NCBI GenBank assembly: GCA_028285035.1
Contig: JANQQF010000175.1
Location: forward strand, 1-16,667
Direction: 5' to 3'
Length of the DNA stretch: 16,667 nt
Source of the DNA: Phycisphaerae bacterium
Lineage (GTDB): Bacteria; Chloroflexota; Anaerolineae; 4572-78; J111
Part shown: positions 6,503-13,482 of the stretch, piece after piece
How the letters are laid out: every line of letters starts with the position of its first letter
Numbering within the stretch: the first letter of the stretch is position 1
Position numbers and translations under genes: made by a program
The notes under the pieces: generated by a model
Told to the model about the DNA's origin: nothing
What the model saw: the letters and a program-made list of their open reading frames with translations, nothing else
Databases searched by the model: none

Positions 6503-6550
6503 GGATTTACAGAGAAGATAAACTGACCCTTTTGTTGTTTCTGTAAATCC
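6503..6550 (+). promoter_or_regulatory. 11-bp inverted repeat upstream of the permease ribosome binding site
   Basis: GGATTTACAGA (6503-6513) pairs perfectly with TCTGTAAATCC (6540-6550) across a 26-nt loop. It ends 17 bases before the ribosome binding site GAGGA (6569-6573). It may be an RNA structure controlling permease translation or a protein-binding site on DNA. Confidence 0.5.
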
Positions 6551-6577
6551 TATCAAACTCAATCAGTGAGGAAAGAA

Positions 6578-8260
6578 ATGGCATCAACTTCACCCAATAT
6601 TAAACAGGAAGCAGCAATCCCTTTTTGGCGAGATGTTCGAGTTTTAGGTGTTTTAGCCCAAGTCGTTTTTGTGATTTTAGTATTTTTGGGCTTTCGGTGG
6701 CTCATTGTAAACTTCTTGATCAATGCGGATAATCAGGGCCTAGAAATCGGCTTTGAGTTTCTTAATACGACAGCCGCATTTGATATTGCCGAAGGGATAG
6801 AGTATGAGTCAACCGATACATTTGGTCGGGCTTTATGGGTTGGTGTAATTAATACTATCCGAGTTTCATTTATAGGTATCGTTCTAACAACGTTTTTAGG
6901 GATTATTGTTGGGATTGCCCGTCTATCAAATAATTGGTTGGTGAGTCGAATTGCCACAGTTTACATTGAAATTATTCGAAATGTTCCGCTACTTGTTCTT
7001 CTCTTCTTTATCTATTTCGCAGTAATTCTCAAGCTTCCCGCAGTTAGAGATAGTGTCCAATTATTTGGACTTCCTGTCTTTTTGAATAATCGGGGTGTTG
7101 CTATGCCGGGTCTAAAAGCAACGAGTGGCTTCCCGATTTGGTTGGCTTTTGTTGTTTTAGCCATCATTTTGGTTATGGCCTTATGGACAATGTTGAGCCG
7201 ACAGGAAGAACGAACTGGAGAACCTGTTGGTAAGTTTACCCCATCCCTAATTGCATTTGTAATCGTTGCCATAGCAAGCTGGTATATCGTTGGTGCATTT
7301 ACAAGTAATCAGGCGATAATGGTTCCCACGGCTACGGGAGTGCAAGAGTTTGAAGATTTTGAAAGAATTTATCTACAGCAGATAGATGAGGATGCCTTAC
7401 TGGATACAGGATATGACCGCCTGGCACTTGATCGGGTGGAAACAATTCAAGGGGTGGCTGACCTGAAGACAGAGTTATCTGAAGCCATTGCGATTGTAGA
7501 AAATTCGGGTGAGGATGCGGCTGTACTGGAGTCACGGTTAGATATCCTTGATGATGCCGAAATCGTCTTGTGCACGGTGGAAGATAGTGTTAGTGAGGTT
7601 AATGCAGCTAGTCAACTCCGACGCCAAGGTATTCCTGTTAAGGTTAGTAATGAAAATTCTATTCGTAAGGCAGGTGCGCTGTATGCATCAGGGGAATGTG
7701 ATCTGCTGGCAGGGACACAGGCTGAGCTTGCTTCCGAACGTTCCATTTTAGAAGAACCAACAGGTCATGAATTACTTGCGATCTCAGTGGCCCCAATGGT
7801 TGTTAATACTCCTGCTCCAGCCGGATTTAACATTCAAGGTGGAACAAAATTAACCCCTGAATTTGCTGCATTATTGCTGGGTTTGGTGATGTACACGGGA
7901 GCGTTTGCCGCAGAAATCGTTCGCGCAGGAATTTTAGCAGTCTCAAAAGGACAATCAGAAGCGGCCCGTGCGTTGGGGTTGAATGAAGGTCAACGATTAC
8001 GATTAATTGTTCTCCCTCAAGCACTTCGGGTAATTATCCCGCCAATGACCAGTCAGTATCTGAATCTTACAAAAAACTCCAGTCTTGCCGTCGCCATTGC
8101 CTATCCAGATTTGGTGGCAGTCGGGAACACAGTAATGAATCAATCTGGATTTGCTGTTCAGGTTATTTTGATCTTTATGACCTCTTATCTCACCCTAAGT
8201 TTGTCAATTTCGGCGTTCTTGAACTGGTATAACAATCGCGTAGCTCTAGTTGAACGTTAA
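6578..8260 (+). CDS. aapQ: Amino-acid ABC transporter permease (AapQ/BztB type) with extra substrate-binding-like insert
   Basis: This 560-residue inner-membrane channel subunit is expected to work with the receptor encoded upstream. ATG at 6578 follows GAGGA at 5-bp spacing; the in-frame GTG at 6566 would add four residues and place the ribosome binding site inside the gene. Hydrophobic segments lie near residues 25-46, 85-115, 134-152, 186-206, 222-243, 428-450 and 524-547. The permease EAA loop is at about 459-488 (SEAARALGLNEGQ...LPQALRVIIPP). From memory, AapQ/BztB proteins are about 400 residues, so roughly 160 are extra. They lie between the fifth segment and the last transporter half (about 245-415). 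Residues 325-408 resemble lobe II of the partner binding protein, including the Cys in AEIVLC and in GECD. The gene ends 37 bp before a strong terminator; no second permease or ATPase gene follows. Confidence 0.9.
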   Translation: MASTSPNIKQEAAIPFWRDVRVLGVLAQVVFVILVFLGFRWLIVNFLINADNQGLEIGFEFLNTTAAFDIAEGIEYESTDTFGRALWVGVINTIRVSFIGIVLTTFLGIIVGIARLSNNWLVSRIATVYIEIIRNVPLLVLLFFIYFAVILKLPAVRDSVQLFGLPVFLNNRGVAMPGLKATSGFPIWLAFVVLAIILVMALWTMLSRQEERTGEPVGKFTPSLIAFVIVAIASWYIVGAFTSNQAIMVPTATGVQEFEDFERIYLQQIDEDALLDTGYDRLALDRVETIQGVADLKTELSEAIAIVENSGEDAAVLESRLDILDDAEIVLCTVEDSVSEVNAASQLRRQGIPVKVSNENSIRKAGALYASGECDLLAGTQAELASERSILEEPTGHELLAISVAPMVVNTPAPAGFNIQGGTKLTPEFAALLLGLVMYTGAFAAEIVRAGILAVSKGQSEAARALGLNEGQRLRLIVLPQALRVIIPPMTSQYLNLTKNSSLAVAIAYPDLVAVGNTVMNQSGFAVQVILIFMTSYLTLSLSISAFLNWYNNRVALVER

Positions 8261-8297
8261 TCGCTATAATAAACAAGATAAACAGTTTGTAGATTAC

Positions 8298-8328
8298 AAA
8301 AACTGGCCGTTTGTGACGGCCAGTTTTT
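8298..8328 (+). terminator. Intrinsic terminator of the transporter operon
   Basis: AAAAACTGGCCGT (8298-8310) pairs perfectly with ACGGCCAGTTTTT (8316-8328) around TTGTG and runs into further T residues to 8330. It is a strong Rho-independent terminator 37 bp after the permease stop codon. Confidence 0.93.
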
Positions 8329-8350
8329 TTGTTTCTTGTTAATAAAAAAT

Positions 8351-8381
8351 AGGTGACAGCCTTGACCAGAGACTGTCACCT
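8351..8381 (-). terminator. Probable minus-strand intrinsic terminator
   Basis: AGGTGACAG (8351-8359) pairs perfectly with CTGTCACCT (8373-8381) around a 13-nt loop. On the minus strand the stem is followed by ATTTTTTATT (8350-8341), giving a U-tract. It would end the transcript of the small gene at 8752-8537. Confidence 0.72.
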
Positions 8382-8391
8382 GAGACCTGTA

Positions 8392-8414
8392 GGTAATCCT
8401 GACCAGGGATTACC
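8392..8414 (-). other. Second stem-loop in the 3' region
   Basis: GGTAATCC (8392-8399) pairs perfectly with GGATTACC (8407-8414) around TGACCAG. Its loop resembles that of the neighbouring hairpin at 8351-8381, which contains TTGACCAGAG. The two may be duplicated elements of one structured 3' untranslated region or small RNA. Confidence 0.5.
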
Positions 8415-8453
8415 ATTATGAGGTTTGGCCCTAGACGGACACATATTAATACA

Positions 8454-8506
8454 CTAGGTGAGAAACGTGAGGAAGTGTTATGATTAACACAAACGTTTTT
8501 CCCTAG
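8454..8506 (-). ncRNA. Three-tier stem-loop, possible structured 3' RNA
   Basis: Nested pairings are CTAGG (8454-8458) with CCTAG (8502-8506), AAACGT (8463-8468) with ACGTTT (8493-8498), and GTGTTA (8475-8480) with TAACAC (8485-8490). A second CCTAG at 8430-8434 could pair with CTAGG instead, so two folds are possible. It lies 31 bp beyond the stop of the small gene at 8537. No known RNA family was recognised. Confidence 0.4.
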
Positions 8507-8536
8507 AGTGGAGGCATATTGTATGGGCAACTGTTT

Positions 8537-8752
8537 TTAATGAATCATTGGTTTGGGATTTAATTGGGCGTCAACAACTAAAGCATGCCATCCATGGCAA
8601 GATGGGCATTTCCACCAAGTCGCCTGTCCTCCAGGAACTTTAAAGTACTCCCATATGTTAATTCTTAATTGTTGATTTGTAACCGGACAATCGGCTGTTA
8701 TTTCTGGTGAATTATATGATGCTGATTTCGCTTTTTGTTTAATGTTTAACAT
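8537..8752 (-). CDS. Small protein with CPxC motif, function unknown
   Basis: This 71-residue protein has TADCPVTNQQLRINIWEYF followed by WWKCPSCHGWHALVV. One Cys around residue 22 plus the C-P-S-C-H-G-W-H cluster suggests a small zinc-ribbon-like fold. I do not recognise a named family. It has no signal peptide or membrane segment, so it is probably cytoplasmic. The ATG is preceded by GGGAG, but with only one base between, unusually tight. It stands alone on this strand, and its transcript would run through several hairpins to the terminator at 8351-8381. Confidence 0.6.
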   Translation of the reverse strand: MLNIKQKAKSASYNSPEITADCPVTNQQLRINIWEYFKVPGGQATWWKCPSCHGWHALVVDAQLNPKPMIH

Positions 8753-8954
8753 TCTCCCGCCCCACTATTTGTAGTCTAATCTCCAATAATTGTTTCTACA
8801 CTGAATAATTTTTGGTCTTTGATAACTTAGTCGTTACATCCCCTCAAAATCCTTCGCGGATTTAACGAAAATTTATAAATTTGTTTTGATTTCAAAGAGG
8901 AAGATATGTTGGGCGATTTTTATGATTGTATTGAGAGGGTGTTTGAGGGGAGCA

Positions 8955-10721
8955 CTAGTTTGAAGGCGGCCGAAATATAGATCGGGGCTTGTAGAAAGCA
9001 TAAATGAGAAGAATGATGGCTACTAAAAAAGTGAGGATACCACCAAAAAAATAAATTATTCGATATCGCCCTCGGATATTTTCTAGTTGCAAATTTAATG
9101 CTTTCAGTATTTCCAGAGGATCAAATAAAGAAAAGCCAAAAAGCCTGGGGTCTGACTCGGTTAATGAGGTTGATAAGTTACCTTGAGGTAGTAATTGAAG
9201 CTTAACGCAGGCGTGTCCTGGGCCACCCTCAGCAAAAACAACTTGGCTGCAATGATGGGCAAAAATGACTGAAGATGTTTGATTACGAGTCTGAATTTCA
9301 ATTTGAATGTTTACAGTTTGATTGGGAGCGACCCTGCCTAGTTCAATGAATAGACTAGATGGAGAAACATCAATTAATCCTTGGCTGGTTGTAGCTTGGG
9401 TGGCTGCAAACGGGGACATAACTGAAACTAAAACAATTGTTTCTTCTGCTGGGTTTTCACCAAGGTTTGTCACATCAATATTTAGGAATGCTAGCTCGTT
9501 TCTAGAAACAGGATTTGGAAAACCTTGCATGACCAAATCAAGTGTAGCCCCACCTCCATACAAGGTAGTTCGGCTTGTTTGTATTTTACTTGAGTCATTT
9601 GGTCGCTGAATCTGAATAGCGCTGGTCGCTGTTGGTTGTTGGGGGGGATCAATGGGCGGGTTATTTTCGTTTGCAGGTGGAACTGGGGTGCTGGATGATA
9701 TAGCTGAGGTTGGTGGAATAACTGTTGATGGGACTGATGTTGTTGCAACAGGGGGCGTTGGGGAAATCGGAGTGACTATAGGGGCTGAGGGGGATATTGC
9801 CGGTGAAGGAGGCAGGAGAGAACTAGCCTCGGTTGGATCTGGGGAACTGATTGGAGAAGGTTCTGGCGTCTCTGGTGAAGCAGATGTGGGCGGCGGAAAG
9901 GCAGTTTCTGTTGCAGGAGAAATCAAGGTTGGTGTTGCTTCTCTATTGTCGTCATCGTCATCATCATTATTGTTGCTATCGTCGTTATCGTCGTTATTGG
10001 TGACTGCATTTGGGGTAGGGGTAAATGTTGGGGTTGGTGTATTGGTCGGTGTAAATGTTGGCGTTGGGGTGTCTGTTGGTGGCAGAAAGCTACAGGCCCC
10101 ACTTGCTTGACCTGGTGAGGGACTGGCTTGATCAATGAAATCACTGGCTTGATTTGTATCATTGTTGATAGGACAACGCTCTGAAGAGCGGCCATTGGCA
10201 ACTTGACTAATACTTGGCGAAAGAATCGTCATATCAAATCCCCAGGAAATCGCATCAATGATCTTTTTTGACTGATCACGTAAAATAAGACGATCTGCAT
10301 TGTTTTGTAAACCGTTGCCAAGCGTACCGTCGGATATAAAGAAAGTTTGCGTATCTGTAATGCTAAATGTAGGGTAATTTGTTGTGAAGCTTATTGTTGC
10401 CGCAATGATAATAATTTCATTTGGGTTGATAGTAATAGTAGGCAAAATCTCTTTGTTAGCATTGTCTTCAATTTCCCACGCTTCCAGAGTTATTGCAGAT
10501 GAGGTAGTATTGACAAGTTCAATCCATTCATAAGATTGCTCAACAACACCAAGTTGACTGGGATTATACTCAACTTCACTAATCAATATATCACCAGGAT
10601 TGGCAGTGGTTACCACTGAGGTGGTGAATGAATTGAGAGGGAGAAGGTGTAGTGCGGGCAATGTTATCGTGAGGCTAAGGATCATTGCCAGAATTGCCCC
10701 AATCAAAATAAAGTATCTCAT
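8955..10721 (-). CDS. Exported lamin-tail-domain protein with Pro/Thr-rich stalk and C-terminal membrane anchor
   Basis: This is a 588-residue surface protein. I chose ATG at 10721, preceded by AGAGGG with a short spacer; the longer frame would begin with TTG at 10781. Residues 1-28 are a signal peptide. Residues about 42-165 form a lamin-tail (LTD) domain: GDILISEVEYNP, EWIELVN, ITLEAWEIED, FFISDG and NNADRLILRD. Then come a TPT-rich stretch (about 215-238), an Asp/Asn-rich block (240-260) and a Pro/Ser/Thr-rich stalk to about 380. A beta-rich domain follows (GGATLDLVMQGFPNPVSRNE, then LNIDVTNLGENPAEE) that resembles CARDB/DUF11-type modules. A transmembrane helix and basic tail end it (YFFGGILTFLVAIILL then FYKPRS), so it is anchored at both the chain end and membrane. 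It lies 237 bp downstream of the FecR-like gene on the same strand and may be a target of that sigma system. Confidence 0.8.
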   Translation of the reverse strand: MRYFILIGAILAMILSLTITLPALHLLPLNSFTTSVVTTANPGDILISEVEYNPSQLGVVEQSYEWIELVNTTSSAITLEAWEIEDNANKEILPTITINPNEIIIIAATISFTTNYPTFSITDTQTFFISDGTLGNGLQNNADRLILRDQSKKIIDAISWGFDMTILSPSISQVANGRSSERCPINNDTNQASDFIDQASPSPGQASGACSFLPPTDTPTPTFTPTNTPTPTFTPTPNAVTNNDDNDDSNNNDDDDDDNREATPTLISPATETAFPPPTSASPETPEPSPISSPDPTEASSLLPPSPAISPSAPIVTPISPTPPVATTSVPSTVIPPTSAISSSTPVPPANENNPPIDPPQQPTATSAIQIQRPNDSSKIQTSRTTLYGGGATLDLVMQGFPNPVSRNELAFLNIDVTNLGENPAEETIVLVSVMSPFAATQATTSQGLIDVSPSSLFIELGRVAPNQTVNIQIEIQTRNQTSSVIFAHHCSQVVFAEGGPGHACVKLQLLPQGNLSTSLTESDPRLFGFSLFDPLEILKALNLQLENIRGRYRIIYFFGGILTFLVAIILLIYAFYKPRSIFRPPSN

Positions 10722-10958
10722 AACCCTCTTTTTTGGTAAACCAGAAGAAGTTTTGAGAAAAACGAAAATTTGAATTCTCAAAAATTATGTCTAAGCGTGA
10801 TTGGAGTGTGGTTTACTTATCAATAATTTGTCAAAATTAGTTCAAGGTCATGTTGCCTAGATTAAGTGTTTGCGAATTACTTTACCTAATGATGGTCTGA
10901 AAAAAGATTATCAGAAAGTGTATATTTTGTCGAATTTTTTGTGGTTGGTACGGGTGAT

Positions 10959-12296
10959 TTACTGCAATGTGAGGATAGAGTTTGTTTGCTGAATATTTCC
11001 GGCTAAATCTATGGCAATAATATTGAGCGTATTTTGGCCTGAAGTTAGGGCAAGAGGTAAGGTAAACTGCCCTAGATTATTTACTTCTACCGGGATTTCA
11101 TTGACAGTTACCCTAACATGAGGCTCGGTTTGTCCAACAAGGGTAATATTTGGTGTATTAAGTTGAGGAGAAACGGGTTCTATAATGGCTAGGCTAGGAG
11201 GAGTAATATCATAATCGATTTCAATCACCCTAGAGCGTCGACTGCTGACCTCATTTTGTAAGATGGTTTGCCCGGAGAGCTTGTAACCCCCCTCCTCTGG
11301 CACTGTAAATTCGGATCGAAATTGGCCCGTAGAGTCTGTCGAGACTATACCTAACACTTCTTCATTGAGAAATAATCGAACTTGGCTATCAGGTAATGTT
11401 TTGCCCATTACTGCAAATTTAGGACGATTAGATGCGGCAATCGGTGTATTTGTTTGTGGAGGTTGTGCCGGGCTTACGATAGCTGTATCAACTTGTAACG
11501 TTGGGGGCTGAGGGAAGACTGTTAACGGTAAATTGATATTTGCTTCGCTTTCAAACCCGGCCGGGATATCACTACTTTGGTCATTTATTTGCAGGGTAAC
11601 GACCCCTTCATCCGTAGCCACGTGGATTCGTTCTTCATCAATGATCGTTGTACGGAAGATGGTCCCTTGCACACTTACATTTGCCGTAGTTGTTCTGATC
11701 TGAAATCGGCTGTCTGGGTGAGTTAAAGTTTGTACATTACTCACCAGACGACCCTGACTCAGGGCCAAAATAATCTCTTTCGGTGTATCCTGCTGATCAG
11801 CAGAAAGTTTTAGTGATTGAATTGAGACTTCAGCCTCCGGCGATAGCTCGACAAGGCTCTCATCTGCAAAAATGATTTGGGCCAGAGCGTCTTGACCGAG
11901 CGTAATTTTATCATTCTCTCGTAAAATAAACCCTTCGTTCTCTAAAACTGTATATTCAACCGGATAACTCAACCCGAAAAAGCCAATCTGTCTTTCTAAA
12001 CGACTTTCACCCGATTGCATAGCTAAAGTGGCCAGCTCTTGTTCAGGAATAGTAAATAGTAGATAACTAACGACAAGCAATACAAGTGCTGCCATAAAAG
12101 CAAAACCTCTGCGAAGCAACCGAGGCCAGATTCTTGTTGATGCATATTGAGGTGATGCATTAATCTGAACTTGCTGTCGAACTTTTGCTTTGAGCTGACT
12201 TCGAAAATCATCACCCATTCGGGTTGGGGACGAGGATAAACCTTCCAGAAGCCGTTCGATATTCTGTTCTAAATTATCTGGATCAAATTTCCTCAT
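10959..12296 (-). CDS. FecR-domain membrane protein, likely anti-sigma or sensor partner of the ECF factor
   Basis: This 445-residue protein has a cytoplasmic N-terminal part (about 1-60, DPDNLEQNIERLLEGL) followed by one membrane helix at about 64-83 (FAFMAALVLLVVSYLLF). Outside lies a FecR-like domain (about 110-245: ITLGQDALAQIIFADESLVEL, then RFQIRTTTANVSVQGTIFR and VATDEGVVTL). Two C-terminal Ig-like modules follow (about 285-365 and 370-445: LNEEVLGIVSTDSTGQF and VNEIPVEVNNLGQFTL). Its ATG directly follows the stop codon of the sigma gene, so expression is coupled. That pairing is the standard arrangement of ECF sigma and anti-sigma genes. No HxxxCxxC zinc motif is present, so it is not a ZAS-type anti-sigma factor. 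The signal it senses is unknown. Confidence 0.83.
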   Translation of the reverse strand: MRKFDPDNLEQNIERLLEGLSSSPTRMGDDFRSQLKAKVRQQVQINASPQYASTRIWPRLLRRGFAFMAALVLLVVSYLLFTIPEQELATLAMQSGESRLERQIGFFGLSYPVEYTVLENEGFILRENDKITLGQDALAQIIFADESLVELSPEAEVSIQSLKLSADQQDTPKEIILALSQGRLVSNVQTLTHPDSRFQIRTTTANVSVQGTIFRTTIIDEERIHVATDEGVVTLQINDQSSDIPAGFESEANINLPLTVFPQPPTLQVDTAIVSPAQPPQTNTPIAASNRPKFAVMGKTLPDSQVRLFLNEEVLGIVSTDSTGQFRSEFTVPEEGGYKLSGQTILQNEVSSRRSRVIEIDYDITPPSLAIIEPVSPQLNTPNITLVGQTEPHVRVTVNEIPVEVNNLGQFTLPLALTSGQNTLNIIAIDLAGNIQQTNSILTLQ

Positions 12297-12860
12297 TTAG
12301 GTTGTATCCATATCTACATCCGTTAGGATTTTCGCTAAAGCTCGCCTAGCCCGACCCAGTGATGATTCGATTGCCTTTGGCGTTTGTTCGAAAATCTCAG
12401 CAATCTCTTTTACAGAGAAACCTTCAACATATTTCAAAATAAGTACTTGGCGATGGTTAGGTGATAATTCAGATAATCCAGCACTTAACCATAAATGTGT
12501 GTCGTGATTTTGTAAGATGTTTTTTGAAAAAATTTCCCCTGTCATTAACTGATCGGAAAAATCAACAGAAGTTTCGTATTGGCGTGAGGTAGATTGTTTT
12601 CGTTTGAAGTTTATGACCTTAAAGGTGGCGATACGATAGAGCCAGGTGTAGAGTTGGCTGTCGCCTCGAAACGACCCCAAAGAATTAAGGCCACTCATAA
12701 ATGTCTCTTGTAATATATCCTCAGCGTCACCTTGGTTCCCGCCAACCTGATAGTAGATGTAACGGTAGAGCCGATCTGCATATCGCTCAAAGAAAATATC
12801 TGCGGCTTGGCTATCTCCGCGTTGCAAAGCTGCTACTAACTCCTGATCAGTAGCATCCAT
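12297..12860 (-). CDS. ECF-type RNA polymerase sigma factor
   Basis: This 187-residue protein has sigma region 2 at about 20-90 (FERYADRLYRYIYYQVG, DAEDILQETF, FRGDSQLYTWLYRIATFKVINFKRK) and region 4 at about 126-178 (LSELSPNHRQVLILKYVEGFSVKEIAEIF, then AIESSLGRARRAL). It lacks regions 1.1 and 3, as expected for the ECF class. It should direct RNA polymerase to a small regulon when freed from the FecR-like protein encoded immediately downstream. The start at 12860 has only a weak upstream G-rich stretch. I could not identify a clear autoregulatory ECF promoter upstream. Confidence 0.93.
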   Translation of the reverse strand: MDATDQELVAALQRGDSQAADIFFERYADRLYRYIYYQVGGNQGDAEDILQETFMSGLNSLGSFRGDSQLYTWLYRIATFKVINFKRKQSTSRQYETSVDFSDQLMTGEIFSKNILQNHDTHLWLSAGLSELSPNHRQVLILKYVEGFSVKEIAEIFEQTPKAIESSLGRARRALAKILTDVDMDTT

Positions 12861-13002
12861 ATTGAGTTACCCGGACATAAATTTTTTATCTTTCTACAAC
12901 TATTAGTCACCTAAACTTGGCCCAATCCTTCGCTGGTCTCGAAAATATTTGCGATTAAAGTTTTTCCTAATTTTTAGAAGGCTTTAGTCATTCTCATAAA
13001 CT

Positions 13003-13025
13003 GTTCAAAAATGTACATTTTGAAC
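13003..13025. promoter_or_regulatory. Near-perfect palindrome, candidate operator
   Basis: The core AAAATGTACATTTT is a perfect palindrome. It is flanked by GTTC on the left and GAAC on the right, with one extra A in the left arm. It sits 143 bp upstream of the sigma gene start and about 350 bp upstream of the divergent promoter. It has no T-tract, so a dimeric regulator site is more likely than a terminator. Confidence 0.45.
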
Positions 13026-13350
13026 TTCATCAACACCGATCAACAAGTGCACAATTTTCAGCCTGTTTGGACAAAACTCTAAGTTTTATTTTCCGTTATT
13101 TTCTGCGCATTATTCAATTTGATTGTATGTTAAATAAGGGGGATGTCAATTTGGTTAAATTTCTAAACAAAAATAAATGCGAAGGGTTTTAGCAAGGTAA
13201 TTCCTTGAAGTTGAAATCCCAGATAATGGCCTTGGGGTTGATGTGGAACGTACGAAATCTTCTTATGATCAACGTTCCAGTTTGGGAATGTTAAACTTGA
13301 ACGAGCGAACTCGATTACATAAGAGAGCTGCATTCCATTTTTAGTAAATC

Positions 13351-13379
13351 TTGTACAAATAAAAAAGGGGGATTATAAT
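13351..13379 (+). promoter_or_regulatory. Sigma-70-type promoter for the SdrD-B protein gene
   Basis: TTGTAC (13351-13356) and a perfect TATAAT (13374-13379) are separated by 17 bp. Transcription would start near 13386, giving a leader of about 97 nt before the ATG at 13483. Confidence 0.65.
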
Positions 13380-13482
13380 GGAGCCGCTAGTATCTTTCAT
13401 TGTGCGGAGTTAGAATTCTGTAGAAATCAGACCATAAACCCGACAAATCGACATGCTTATTTCATGATACTAGGATGACAAA

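Larger units (their letters stand above)
12861..13482. other. Divergent intergenic region between sigma factor and SdrD-B protein genes
   Basis: These 622 bp contain no convincing open frame. They hold a 23-bp near-palindrome (13003-13025), a GGAACGT/ACGTTCC inverted repeat (13245-13251 and 13272-13278, 20-nt spacer), and a good promoter facing the plus-strand gene (13351-13379). After that promoter, an 11-codon frame beginning ATG-GAG-CCG at 13378 could encode a leader peptide; it lacks independent support. Confidence 0.6.

Noticed and set aside
8847..8863. AAATCC/GGATTT hairpin as terminator of the lamin-tail gene
   Set aside because: Only 6 bp, with no convincing T-tract in the required direction.
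8906..8980. 24-codon plus-strand frame (MLGDFYDCIERVFEG...) with a good AGAGG ribosome binding site
   Set aside because: Very short and overlaps the 3' end of the lamin-tail gene by 26 bp. No recognisable family. Not enough to call, though the ribosome binding site is striking.
9652..10110. 152-residue plus-strand Gly/Val-rich frame
   Set aside because: Antisense shadow of the TPT- and Pro/Ser-rich stalk of the lamin-tail protein.
13245..13278. GGAACGT/ACGTTCC inverted repeat as an ECF promoter or operator
   Set aside because: GGAAC resembles an ECF -35, but no matching -10 is visible at the right distance and the 20-nt spacer is long. Mentioned only within the intergenic description.
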